From Mactra quadrangularis (Eukaryota > Mollusca > Bivalvia > Venerida > Mactridae), in assembly GCA_025267735.1 (NCBI GenBank), contig CM046299.1:17134232-17198231 (forward strand): a DNA stretch of 64,000 nucleotides, given 5' to 3'. The notes below the pieces were generated by a model. It had not been told where the DNA came from. It ran no database searches and was given only the letters and a program-made list of their open reading frames with translations. Position numbers and translations under genes: made by a program. Of the stretch, positions 21,801 to 32,403 are shown one piece after another (within the stretch, counting starts at the first letter, position 1; each line of letters starts with the position of its first letter).

Positions 21801-24800
21801 AACTAACCTTGATTCGCGGCCATTTTTTTGTTTATGTTCAAACTCTTGCAAGATTTCGAAACAGAGGCTGTAAACTGACATCACATATTCTACTGGGTTT
21901 ACTCTACCGTATTGATCTGTCAACTTGAACAAAATGCGTTTTAAACAGGTTTTTTGCTAAATTTATTTGAGATTACATAAGGATTTCCTATTTCTATATA
22001 CTTTGATTTGGATCTAGTAACTATTAGGGGTGTAACAATACAGTATTGTATTGCAATATATTGCACTATGCAAAACCTGTACTGCAATATATTGCAATAC
22101 ATATCAGTTTTTAGTAAACGTAGGAAGCATGAAGCAATGCCCGTGTCAATGACTTGAAAAAAATGGATTATATGTTAGAAAATGCTTATTTTGAAATGGA
22201 TTTTCGAAGAAAATAATTCTCTCATTTGACGGAATGTAGTCATATTGTAGCACAATTACATTATTTGAAGTTTTCAACACATTTCAATATTTATTCGAAT
22301 ATTTAGATTCAGAATCTGATGGAAACATTTAGTACAGCATATAACTACAAAAACTGGTTCAGGAAAAATGAACCAGTTAAAAACCGTCTGAATTCTTATT
22401 GCAATATTAACCGGTATATCAGTTTTAACCGTTACAGCCCTAGTAACCATTCATTCACTGAAAACATAGAAATACCATCACCACCAAGTTTGTCTGCCAT
22501 GTTTTTAGTCAAATCTGTGATACTAGGCACAAACAATTATTCTTAATAGGCCTTATTTCAATGACGTCACAGCCCACGAATCTAAGGTACAAACTGTACA
22601 TGTTTCAAAATGGCTTTCTTTTTACAGTTTGAGTTTGTTTTAATGTGTTTCAACTGTTTATTTGCTTTTCAGACAGGATTATTGATTGTTATTAATTGAT
22701 TGTCTAAATAAAGCAAGTCAACAATTATATGAAATGTTTTAAATGAGATTTTATTGTTTTGAATGCTTAAATCTGTGAATCAAGGTTGGTCCTGGATATA
22801 TAACATTATTTATTATATTATGTTATTTGCTCTGAATTCCATTGTACAGAAGAAATTTACTCAATTTCTGGAATATTACATCAGTATCTCACAGTCGTTA
22901 TTAGTATAGTAATATTCAACTAATTGGTATCACAAGAGACCAGCACAGTACCAAATCAAATTTTTATTTACATATGTTTATATTGAGTTTTTGATTTGGG
23001 ACCACATTGGCTGCCAGCGGTTGGTATCATATGACTCAGTAGGTTGACTGACCGCCATTATATGACCTATACAATATGTTGCTACGGTGTTAAATCCAAG
23101 AAAACAAACAAACAAACATATTTATTGATTTCAATAGACAACAATAAAATCATATTTCTATATTTTAGGTATTCAAACTAAAGCTGTAAAGAAAGATGGT
23201 GATTATGTCATCAATGGAGGAAAAATGTGGACAACAAATGGTTTCCAAGCTGATTGGATGTGTTTATTAGCTAACACTAGTGATGGCCCTCCACATATGA
23301 ATAAATCATTAATATGTCTACCTATGGATGCTAAAGGTATGAAACAACAGTCTGAAGCTTTCACAAAGGTCTTATTATCATAACATGTATATAATTGTGC
23401 ATAGCCCTAGAGCTAAATTACATTGAATAGGACAAAGTAGATCTCGACCCAAAATAGGTTAGGCTGGTTATTTATTGACTCTCCCCCATAAAATCAATAC
23501 TTTAGTGGAAATTTTACTAAATGAAAGAATCAGAATGGTCTTAGTTCACTAGAAATATTTACATATTTAAATATTCAAATGCAAAGCCTCATTAAATAAA
23601 GTCATGATAAATTATTGTCATCGTTATCATTATGGTAAAGTTTGGCTATTAAGACCACTTTTGTTATTTCAAAATCTTGCTTAATTTTTTAACAAAATGG
23701 TCTCTTTAATGAGACCGTTTCACTATTTAGACCATCGTTTTTGCTGGTTTTAATAGCGGAACTTTACTGTATTATCATCATTAGTGCTGCAACGATTCAC
23801 CGGAAAGTCGATTTGATGCTATTCGATTATTTTTTTTTCGATTCGATTTTTTTTCGATACGATTCTTTTATTAATACAATTTACTATAAATATGTATTTA
23901 TACATATATTTAACTAAATAATATTAATTAAATAAAATTGTTACTAAAATTGGATAACACGAAGCTCAAAAATCTGATAATTAATATTTGCTTTATTCAA
24001 GTACGAATTGGATTGGGTACGAATGTAAAGGTCGCGAAAATGTATTATTAATGTAATATCGACTTAAAACGTAAAGACAGCATGGATCATAAATTGTAGA
24101 AAGATGCAGTTCTTGGTATACTATTGTACATATTAGTTAAACATACACTGTACATGCAAAACTATTTAAATTTGAATAAACTAACAACAAAACTTGGCTT
24201 GCTCATGCGGAGCCTAAAATCTTCTAGTTTGTCAGAACAGGTAAAATTTAATCACACCGACCCAATTGGCGGAGGATCGGGACATATACTATAGAATGTA
24301 TATTTGGAACAGAGTTTCCAATCATGCTACATAAAATCGTAATGGAAATTTAACAGAAATGTAACAAAGAGAAACCCAGTTTCACTGTCAACGTATATTT
24401 TGACTTTTAGGCGCGCCTTTGCTTTTATCGCTTTAACCTTTGTAGACACTTTTAAAAGTCAGTATCGAATCGAAACTTGCGGGTCCCGAATCGTAATCGA
24501 ATCGGCACCCTTGCAATCGAGTTTCGATGTATCGAATCGAATCGTTGCAGCCCTAATCATCATTATCATAATTATCATAACTATTCTTATTATTACTACT
24601 ATTATTGTAGGAATCACATTAGCTAAGAGAATAGATAAATTAGGTATGAGAAGTTCAGATACAGCTCAGGTATTTTTTGATGATGTACATGTACCACAGG
24701 AATTCATTATTGGTGAAGAAGGAATGGGTTTTACTTATCAGATGGTACAGTTTCAATGTGAGAGAATGTTTGCTGCAGCTGCAGGTATATCTATCATATA

Positions 24801-27800
24801 ACCCTATTTATACTTTATATTTTAAGCTGGTTTCCTACTACTTAGATTTATCACTTTCCAGTCTGGTTCCTTGCACCCAATATAATACTTATTATTTTTA
24901 CCGTATTTTGACGTATAAAATACGCATTCGTGTATAATACGCACCAAAAAAATTGACTAAAATCTGAAGAAAAAAACTTTTTGACGATTTTTCGGTAAAG
25001 TTGTAAGGAAAAATTTCGGCCGATTTTTCGACAAAATCGAAAGTTTCATAGATCGCAAAATCATACTCTGTCGTGAAACACACTTAAAATTACTGTGTTT
25101 GGTCCTATCAACCAAACAATCATTTATCTATAAGTGATTGGTAATTTAAAATTATAATCAATATAAGGCTGGTTTTTTAAACCTAGAGAATTACTTCCCT
25201 TTTTAATAATACGCCATTTGCAAATTTTGACGATTTTTCGTCTATGACTCGGCGATTTTTCGTTGTTTACGGATAAAACACACATGAAAAAAATGAAGTC
25301 AGATTTGGAGGAAAAAAAGTGTGTATTTTATACGTCAAAAAAAATATTTTCAGTTCGATTGTGAAACAATTTCTTACAACTTAGATTAATCTCTTTCTTG
25401 TCCGTCTGGTCTCCCAATACTGAACTAGTTGGATTAAGTTTCTTGCTCAAGGAAACAATGGGTAGATTTTGGATAGGATTTGAATCCTATATGGGAAAAA
25501 ATGTTGGAATATTTAAAAAATGAATTTCCTGTGTATTGAAAGATTGAGGAAAGTATAATGCACCTGACTTTAAGTGTTTAAATTCATTCCTTACAATAAT
25601 ACTACAGTCATTTCTCATTTTCTTGACATTGTTGGGACTAAGTAAAAACAGCCAAGATCAATAGTCAATAAACAAAATTTACTAAGGGAGATAATTCTGA
25701 TGTTTAAAGTAGCCCATTAACTTTTTCACAGAATGTAGTTCAAAATCATTGCTTTTTTACAGGTGTAATCTAGGCCTATCAATCAAGTTTCTGTATCATT
25801 TCAATATCTTATTATGCATACTTGCACATAAATTAAAACCCTGAAATAATTGCTTCTTATGTATGTGTTTGTGTTTTTCAGCCATTTTACCTTTACAAAC
25901 CATTATCAAAGACACAATAGAATATACTCGATCAAGAAAAGCATTTGGTCAACCTATATTAAATAACCAAAGTGTTCATTTTACTCTGGCTGAACTAGAA
26001 ACTGAGGTTGAATTACTGAGATCATTGTTATATAGAACAGTAGGTAAGTGACTGCAACATGTTTTTAGAGTTTGATAAGTTGGGTGATTTATACATGATT
26101 GCATTCGATGGCAGCCAGTTGTCTCAGTTGTTAGGATGCAAGTCTATGATAGAGGGGTAGTGAGTTTGATTCTCAGGTGGGGCATACTTTCATGGAGCTT
26201 GGTGATGAAATGATTTCTACGTCCATTCTTCCTCTTACCACTGATTCTTAATCATGTAGGGCAGTTGTCAGTCACTGACAAAAGTATGTGTCTAGTAAAT
26301 GGTTAACAGCTAAATCCAGAGATTTAGTCTTTCAAGCAGTGGTAAGTTTGTTGACTTGCCCCTGTGATATGACCTATACAATGTGTTGCTAAGGCAATAA
26401 ACCCAACAAAAAAAGCTATGAAAAATATTGCAATCCTGGAGTTTTAATTATTATGAGATATAGTTTTTCATAATACAATACAGAATGTCAAGCTCATGTG
26501 TTTTAACACTTCATGCTTCAATACCTCAATGCAATGAATTCACAAAATATGCCATTCCTGTAAAATCACTAACTTTGTAATGAAAACAAATTCAGTGCCT
26601 CAATGCTTTGATTTAAATGATTCTTACCATTGTAGGATTATACTAATGCTGATTTTGTCAAGTAACATATCATCAGATATAGATTTATAAACTTAAAGGA
26701 AGATTTCCCATAATGCCAAGTTACCATCATTTATAAGATTTATATACATTTACAAACTATGCAATCTGATTAAAACCCGATCTAAAATTTTTGGCTTGCC
26801 TACTTGCTAATTTAGATCTGGCCATTTTCAATCGAGGGTCACATTCAGGTGACCTTTTCTCATCATAATAATCATGGCGAAATCGTTATAATTAGTAACT
26901 TGTTTACATCGTCTACTTCACACAATTTGAAATGAGCTGTCCAAACCCAGACTGTGAATAATACCGCTGTTAAATTAGCTTGCAAACCTTGGTCTAAAAA
27001 TAGAAATTACAAAATCAAAATATTATTTATAGTGTTTTATCTAGATGAAAGCTACGCATTGATTGGTCGACATAAAGGTCATCTTGAAGTGACCTTCCAT
27101 TGAGATCTTAGAGATCCTGTACAACAACACTTTACAGGAGATCTGTTTACGGAGATTGCAAACCATGATAAATGATTGCAAAACATAATAAATTTCATTC
27201 ATTACAACCTGATTACCAGTTTTCATAGATTTATTGTATAGAAAAACATTCTGTTTCAAATTTATTGACAACTATATATAGAAGTGAGTTATTATCTCCC
27301 TTTGATAGGAAAATTGTTTAATATTTATTTGTCTTCCACTGATGAAAGGTTAAAAAGTGTAAACAAAAATAATATCCTATACAAGAAACATGGCAGATAG
27401 TTTTAAGTTGGTAAAAAATATTTTGCTACCCAATACAAAGTCAAATGTACAAAATAATAGGTAATTTAGTTTAAATCTGACATTGTGAAGTTCAGGGCAC
27501 GTTCTGCAAGGGAATCGCTAGCTAGTGCTATATAGCCATTTCCTACGGAACGGTTTGCTACGATCAAGCAAGTTGAATTACTAGCTAGCAATACATAGCA
27601 AGTATTTTTCTTGCTAGCCGTATCATTTGGAACGTTTCTGCCTTTTTTCAAAATGGCTGCCCCCTGTAGGAACGTGTTTCTTTTTAAAGAATACTGATAT
27701 ATATTTCACTTAATGCATATATTTTGTCAAAGCGGTTAAATAGAATAATCATGGTGATAATTGATTTGAATATTTTTCATTTGTTACCATTCTGAACTTT

Positions 27801-29395
27801 TTGTTTGAGAAAGTGGCCGTCTTGGATTTGCTAGCACGAAGTAAACTGTTCCGTAGACCTCTTATGCTACAAAAAATCGCTTTAAAAAAATGCTTGATAG
27901 CAATCGCCTTGCGGAACATGCCCTCAGTGTACAATTAGGAAATACATTTCTTATGAAATTTCTGAGGTGGTAAACATGGTTTTCTGTTTGGGGAATTCTA
28001 CCTCAAGTCATATATATTTTACTATACTGTATATTTTCAGCATTATATATACAAGGTAATGATGTTACAAAGTTAGCATCTATGTGTAAACTGAAAGCAG
28101 GTAGATTATCACGTGAAGTAACAGATAAATGTTTACAATATTGGGGTGGTATGGGATTTACTAATGAAGTTTTGATTAGTCGTTTCTACAGGTAAATATA
28201 AACTAATAATTTGTACTTGTTTTTCATAACTTTAACAATTTCCGTGCTAGGCATACTTCATGGAGTAAAGTTATGAAAGTCTCCCTCCTACCTTTGATTC
28301 TAAATCATGTGGAACAGTTGTCAGTATAGTAAAGGCCTAGTAACTGGTTAGCAGCTAAATCTAGAGATTTAGCCTTTCCAGAAATGATTTCTACTGCCAT
28401 TCTCCATCCTACCACTGATTCTTAATCATGTAGGGCAGTTGTCAGTCACTGACAGAAGTGTGTATCTTGTTAATAGTTATCAGCTTAATCCAGAGATTTA
28501 GGGTGCGTTGCCTAAGGAAATCGCTAGGTATCGCTACGAAGCAAAATACTAGGAAACAGCTCGCTACAATATATCGCTTCATTTCCCTACGTAGCGAAAA
28601 AATTCTTCGCTACCCGAAAGCGCTTTAACAAATCAAAATGGCTGCCTCCGCAATAATGTGACTTCCTGTTTGCTAACAATTTGGTGTTTATGTTTGACTG
28701 ACTATAGATGAATTGAAATTAATTGATATTTGTAATTGTTCAAATAAACATATGTTTTTGCAGTGATTTTATACTTGTTAAAGCCTTATTTAGTTTGAAA
28801 TTGCACCTAAAACAAGCAAATTGCAATAAGCTCAAATGTTTTACTCAGCAAAGGCCACCATCTTGGTTTGTGACGTAAATAGCTAGCCGTTTCCTAAGAT
28901 GAATCGCTACAAGAAAGTGCTTTTTTAAAGCGAAATGTAGCGAAAATCGCCCTTAGATTTTCCAGGAGCATTAAGTAGGTTGACTGATTGCTGTGATATG
29001 ACCTATACAATGTGTTGCTATGACGTTAAACTAAACCAATGGTACATGTAAACATTGTATATACATGTATTAATCTCTACAACTTTGAATATTTTTTTCC
29101 AACAAACACGTGGATGAAAGATTTCAGTAATTATTCTGATTTCAGTATTTTTAAAAGTAGGTTTTTTTATTTTGAAAATTTTTGATTTTCACCCTTGCAA
29201 ATATTTTACCCTTGCAAATATACTTCAGTGTGTAATTTCTATTGTTAGTGTTCAATAACATGTTTTCTGATATATTTCAGAGATTTCAGACTCTTGTCTA
29301 TTGGTGGAGGAGCAGATGAAGTTATGTTGAACATTATATGTAAATACATGGACACTCTACCTAAACCACAGAAATTGAAACCAAAGGCTAATTAA
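18828..29395 (+). CDS. Mitochondrial acyl-CoA dehydrogenase (IVD/LCAD-type active site), 9 exons
   Basis: Exons: 18828-19010, 20033-20153, 21159-21288, 21661-21767, 23169-23336, 24611-24784, 25882-26043, 28041-28191, 29281-29395; all GT-AG, giving 436 residues. The enzyme is a flavoprotein that introduces the alpha-beta double bond into acyl-CoA. Both PROSITE signatures are present: GVSEVGGGSDVAS (169-181) and the Q..GGxGF..E....R...D pattern at 381-400. The glutamate that acts as base in most family members (YEG near the C-terminus) is replaced by IGGG (406-409), while CER at 286-288 supplies a glutamate at the IVD/LCAD position. The basic, Ser-rich first 50 residues fit a mitochondrial presequence. 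ATG 18828 has a good context (AACATGG); an in-frame ATG at 18753 is less likely. Closest type may be the invertebrate 'acyl-CoA dehydrogenase 6' group; substrate unknown. Confidence 0.88.
19555..19770 (+). repeat. SINE family B in acyl-CoA dehydrogenase intron 1
   Basis: Shares GTTAGCATGTCTGACTTC, GGTAGGGTAAGTTAGTACTG and GTGTCCAGGAAACCTATAGT with the copy at 30594-30815, and ends in an A-tract. The block TAGTACTGGTGATAGAAAAG is identical in the two copies. Confidence 0.8.
19771..19816 (-). mobile_element. Fragment of the GGGCGGATC hAT-like family
   Basis: AGTTTGGACCCCCCCCCCCT followed by AGAAAAAAGTCCTGGATC matches one end of the elements at 11411-11720 and 49989-50289. It abuts the A-tail of the preceding SINE, which may mark the insertion point. 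Confidence 0.5.
20743..20995 (+). repeat. Dispersed repeat with hairpin head and GTCCGTCC tract
   Basis: Starts CCCCTGCTTCGAAGAAGAGG (an inverted-repeat hairpin), followed by GGTATACTGTTTTACCCTTG and GTCTGTCCGTGCGTCCGTCC, then a non-repetitive body. The frame read across it is an accident of the GTCC tract. This type of sequence is familiar from aquatic invertebrate genomes, but I cannot name its mobiliser. It lies in intron 2 of the dehydrogenase gene. Confidence 0.5.
21304..21648 (+). repeat. Dispersed repeat with hairpin head (AGCCGGATTTTTC family), copy 1
   Basis: Head AGCCGGATTTTTCAACGAAA and AAATTCGGGT can fold back; a G-rich tract follows, then a body (ATATTTCTGCCATTTATTGT, GATCTTTATGAAACTT) shared with 31652-31965. 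It fills nearly all of intron 3, ending only about 12 bp before the exon 4 acceptor. Confidence 0.65.
22025..22442. mobile_element. 418-bp hAT-like element in intron 4
   Basis: Ends TAGGGGTGTAAC and, on the other side, GTTACAGCCCTA, giving a TIR of about 12 bp with one mismatch. It is flanked by GTAACTAT (22017-22024) and GTAACCAT (22443-22450), an 8-bp target duplication with one mismatch, which is diagnostic of the hAT superfamily. Interior: TATTGCAATA-type palindromic runs, no transposase. Confidence 0.8.
23028..23118 (+). repeat. SINE family A tail fragment in intron 4
   Basis: AGTAGGTTGACTGACCGCCA, then ATATGACCTATACAATATGT and the A-rich CAAACAAACAAAC end. Only the last 90 bp of the SINE is present, about 50 bp upstream of exon 5. 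Confidence 0.7.
23634..23770. mobile_element. Small TIR element (TAAAGTTCCGCTATT family), copy 1
   Basis: Left end GTAAAGTTTGGCTATTAAGA CC; right end TTTAATAGCGGAACTTTACT, the near reverse complement. A relative sits at 29621-29762 and a lone end at about 57527-57548. About 137 bp, in intron 5, three bases short of the next element's target duplication. Confidence 0.65.
23782..24555. mobile_element. 774-bp hAT-like element in intron 5
   Basis: Ends TAGTGCTGCAACGATTC and GAATCGTTGCAGCCCTA, a 17-bp inverted repeat with one mismatch, flanked by a perfect 8-bp duplication ATCATCAT (23774-23781 and 24556-24563). Subterminal TCGATTCGATT runs repeat inside. No transposase frame. The right edge is only 47 bp from exon 6, so the branch point and polypyrimidine region of that exon lie in the short ATT/ATC-rich strip left between them. 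Confidence 0.88.
24899..25346. mobile_element. TIR element (TTTTGACGTATAAAATAC) in intron 6
   Basis: Left arm TATTTTGACGTATAAAATAC GC; right arm GTATTTTATACGTCAAAAAA. The inverted core of 18 bp is perfect. The interior has several GATTTTTCG motifs on both strands and no coding frame. About 448 bp. Confidence 0.7.
25348..25492 (-). repeat. SINE family C, headless copy in intron 6
   Basis: AGTTCGATTGTGAAACAATT, GTTTCTTGCTCAAGGAAACA and GGATAGGATTTGAATCCTAT match the tail, middle and box B of the copy at 14285-14590. The sequence stops just past box B. It directly follows the TIR element, so one may have inserted at the edge of the other. Confidence 0.7.
26105..26415 (+). repeat. SINE family A, full-length copy in intron 7
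   Basis: tRNA-like head with GTCTCAGTTGTTAGGATGC (box A) and GTGAGTTTGATTCTCAGG (box B); body CCACTGATTCTTAATCATGT and AGCTAAATCCAGAGATTTAG; tail TATGACCTATACAATGTGTT and AACCCAACAAAAAAAG. The best-preserved copy in the window and useful as a reference for the family. Confidence 0.85.
27495..27923. mobile_element. 429-bp PIF/Harbinger-like element in intron 7
   Basis: Ends GGGCACGTTCTGCAAGG and CCTTGCGGAACATGCCC, a 17-bp inverted repeat with two mismatches, flanked by TCA on both sides (27492-27494, 27924-27926). GGG-starting ends with a 3-bp duplication are the pattern of the PIF/Harbinger superfamily. The interior has GCTAGCTAG-type inverted runs and no transposase. Confidence 0.75.
28243..28385 (+). 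repeat. SINE family A internal fragment in intron 8
   Basis: Carries GGCATACTTCATGGAGT, TAAATCATGTGGAACAGTTG and AGCTAAATCTAGAGATTTAG from the SINE body, then joins directly to a second body segment at 28386. It looks like a partial tandem duplication of the SINE body. Confidence 0.65.
28386..29040 (+). repeat. SINE family A copy split by a nested element
   Basis: The body runs 28386-28500 to CCAGAGATTTA, is interrupted by the element at 28501-28952, and resumes at 28953 with TTAGATTTTCCAGGAGC and the tail GTAGGTTGACTGATTGCTGT and ACCTATACAATGTGTTGCTA. The two halves join exactly as in intact copies when one TTA is removed. Confidence 0.8.
28501..28952. mobile_element. 452-bp PIF/Harbinger-like element nested in a SINE
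   Basis: Begins GGGTGCGTTGCCTAAGG and ends GAAAATCGCCC, flanked by TTA on both sides (28498-28500, 28953-28955), the preferred TWA target of PIF/Harbinger elements. The interrupted SINE gives an independent boundary check. ATCGCTA-type subrepeats lie inside both ends. The outer ends are less similar to each other than in the element at 27495. Related in style, but not in detail, to that element. Confidence 0.78.
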
Positions 29396-29618
29396 AACTT
29401 GTTCTACAATGTAATGTCAAAGGGACTTACTATAATGATACTGTGTGATTATTTCCATTGATGAGGACTTGATATTAACTAATTTACAGATAAAGTGCTA
29501 TATGTGTGGCTACATACAACTTGTCTTAACTAACATACTATGTAATCCATTTTGATTAGACTTTTTTATTCATTGAGACAAGTTGAAAGTTACACAACTA
29601 AACTATTTAATGTTATAT

Positions 29619-29624
29619 AATAAA
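29619..29624 (+). terminator. Candidate poly(A) signal for the acyl-CoA dehydrogenase gene
   Basis: AATAAA 224 bp after the stop codon. It overlaps the first bases of a small TIR element (29621-29762), so the signal may have been partly contributed by the insertion. Confidence 0.4.
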
Positions 29625-29762
29625 GTTCCACTATAAAGACCCCTTTCATCATTTTTAAGTTCCAAATGCTCAATTGTAGAAGAAAAAGGTCCCTACATTG
29701 AGACCATTCCAATAATAAGACCATTGTTTTTGTTGGTCCTAATAGCGGAATAATTCTGTATT
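29621..29762. mobile_element. Small TIR element (TAAAGTTCCGCTATT family), copy 2
   Basis: Left end TAAAGTTCCACTATAAAGAC; right end GGTCCTAATAGCGGAATAAT. Interior shares AATAAGACCATTGTTTTTG with the copy at 23634-23770. About 142 bp. Confidence 0.65.
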
Positions 29763-30224
29763 GCATTTCAATGGTGAAAATGAAAAACTAGTACTGGTAG
29801 TAGATTTGTTGCTATCACCCAACTACAGTGATTTGTGATAATATGTTTATTAAGTAATTTGACTATGATTTATTGTCATATGTTAATTATTTTTTCATTG
29901 AATGTTGAATATTATTGTTTGATATTACAAAGAGTCAGTACTTGTACATGATTTTAGTAATGAATGCTATATAATGTATGTACATGTACTGTTGCTTTAT
30001 ACATATGGTTGTCATCTGTTTACAAATCATTTTTTAAATACTCATCTCAGATAGGAAGTGTTCTATTATGGCCTTCCTATTAGTCTATCGACCATTTCTT
30101 GTTTGGATGATAATTTGACAACTTATGTTCCTAGAATCACTAAACTTTATATGTGCTTGGACTGTTCATGAGCCAAGAATGATCTTTGTTCTGACCAAAC
30201 AGGTGTATAATTTAATCCCCCTTC

Positions 30225-30436
30225 AATAGACCATATCAAGAATTCAAATAATTGGGGTTTTCTCTGCAGTACAAACAAACTTTCACCATTATAACCAAAA
30301 TACATGTATGTAAACAAATAACAATAGGATTTAGTTTGTGTTCAGTGCTTTTCAGCAATAATGTGTAAAAAAAAAATTGTAACCCCTGTGCATAGATGGA
30401 AAAACCCATAATTTAGCGTTCGGAATTAGGTCTATT
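30225..30436. mobile_element. 212-bp TIR element (AATAGACC family), copy 2
   Basis: Arms AATAGACCATATCAAGAATT and CGGAATTAGGTCTATT match those of 10274-10480, and the interior shares AACAATAGGATTTAGTTTGT in reverse orientation. More diverged than copy 1. Confidence 0.7.
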
Positions 30437-30593
30437 TGAAATATATTTGTTATGCTAATCATGTGTTCTATATTGCATACTGGTTTTTGTCTATGTTATA
30501 AGAATAATGTGTTAATTTGTATGTTGATTAAAATACTATTTTACACATATTTAGATACTTCAATAATACATTGTTTTGTTTATAGACATTTGA

Positions 30594-30815
30594 AGCCGCA
30601 GCCGTGGCGTAGTTATTAGCATGTCTGACTTCAAATCCAGAGATCAGGGGTTTGGGCCTGGTCGGGGTAGGTCATACCCTATGCATGAGTTGTCGGCCTC
30701 ATGGTAGGGTAAGTTAGTACTGGTGATAGAAAAGTGTCCAGGAAACCTATAGTAGGAAGAGCTGGCTGTGGTATATATAACCTAATATGTGTTGAATACG
30801 ACATAAAAAAAAATT
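30594..30815 (+). repeat. SINE family B, full-length copy
   Basis: Head AGCCGTGGCGTAGTTATTAG CATG resembles a tRNA box A and GGGTTTGGGCCTGG a decayed box B. Body GGTAGGGTAAGTTAGTACTG and TGTCCAGGAAACCTATAGTA; ends in a run of A. Closely matches 19555-19770. Confidence 0.8.
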
Positions 30816-31651
30816 AGACATTTGTAAATGACATGTATACAAGTATAGTAGCATCAAAATGATCTTGAACAAATAAAATCTAGAGAAAACCAGAATATGC
30901 TCAGTAGTTTTTTTCTATAATTTAAACTTATTCATGTGACTTAATCTAATTTGAAGCATAAGTTAATAATAATAATAATTTATTTTCATAACCATGACAC
31001 GACACATGGCATTCAAATTGTGAATATCACAGTATGTAAAATGCCATTATGTCATGCACATCAATAATTACTGGGATGACACAAAAATAGGGATAAATCA
31101 CTAATTTCCAATGTGGTCCCAATACATTAATAAATTGATACATTAATTAATGCTGTTTTCTTAATTTTTTGCTAAGATGACTCTGTTCCTATTTTTATGG
31201 GTAAAAGTTTATTTATATCTTTTATATCCCAAATGCATACAATGTAGTGGTTTTTTTTGGTCATTTTTCTGCTATGTATCACAATAATCTTATGTTAGTT
31301 ATTAAATTTGTCTAGTATGAATGTATGTTAATTGTGATATACGAAATTTGCTCTATCTGTGATAGTTTTGTATATTGTACCATTGGTTCCATTTCTCATT
31401 AATTAGCAGATACTGTTATTTTGATAATGCTGGTACATTGATCCTTAAACAATCCTTAATTAAAGCTACTTGTTTTTGCAGATTTTGTTATTTCTAGATA
31501 TTTTAAGATTACCTGTCCATATCTGTAATCTTGTTTAAAAGACAAAGTTTTAATATTATATGGCAAACTGACTCATAGATAGTAAGGAAATATAAAATTT
31601 AAGTCACAAAAAACGCACCAATATAATCTACACCATTCTCTAACAGGATAG

Positions 31652-31965
31652 ATTTTTAGCCAGATTTTTCAACGAAAAAATTCGGCTAATAGTTTGGCAA
31701 AACACGAGCGGGCGGGTGGGTGGTCAGGGTCATTAACAATTGTGTTCAAGTTTTCAATTTAGCATATATTTCTGCCATTTATTGTCGGATCTTTATGAAA
31801 CTTCATACAATGATAAAATACTAAGTGAGGAACAGAATTAGAAAGTAACCATAACTCTACCTGGCCTAATTATGGATTATTTCCCTTCGTAATTTTTGCG
31901 TTAAAGATTTTAAATCCGACTTTAATGGGGTTTCCTTATTACATTTCTTGTTATACATAAAGAGC
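31652..31965 (+). repeat. Dispersed repeat with hairpin head, copy 2
   Basis: AGCCAGATTTTTCAACGAAA then AAATTCGGCT, a GCGGGCGGGTGGGTGG tract, and ATATTTCTGCCATTTATTGT followed by GATCTTTATGAAACTT. It is the second copy of the repeat at 21304-21648. Confidence 0.65.
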
Positions 31966-32167
31966 TTTAGAAAAATGGTTGTTTCAGTTGATGTCTGTGA
32001 GCAGGTAGCTTTAATGTCAAAAAAGTTTTTAAAAAATCTTGATTTTCATGATTGTATTATTGTTATTGCTAACCAAAATAATGGAACGATTAATAAAGAA
32101 TGAAACAAACTTCTTGTTTTTTTGTTTGTTTCCATGTTCAACACTGCTGTCAACATCTTCTCAGTTA

Positions 32168-32403
32168 TACAGTGCCCTCCAAAGGTTTTTGGACAGATGA
32201 AATTTTAGAAAAAATGATTATGCATAACACAAGTCAATTAACTATCATTAGACCCTATTCATGTAAAATTGTTTAAATCATATGTTGATAAACTAATTAA
32301 TGCTGAGCTCAGATGACTCTTTCTTCCTTATATTCATGAATAAAGATGAATCAGTTTATCTTAAACCCAAGATTTTTTCAAAGAACTTTTGGAGGGCACT
32401 GTG
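32168..32403. mobile_element. Tc1/mariner-like small TIR element
   Basis: Left end CAGTGCCCTCCAAAGGTTTT preceded by TA; right end AACTTTTGGAGGGCACTG followed by TG, probably a mutated TA. The CAGTGCC-type ends and TA target fit Tc1/mariner. About 232 bp with no transposase. Confidence 0.65.
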
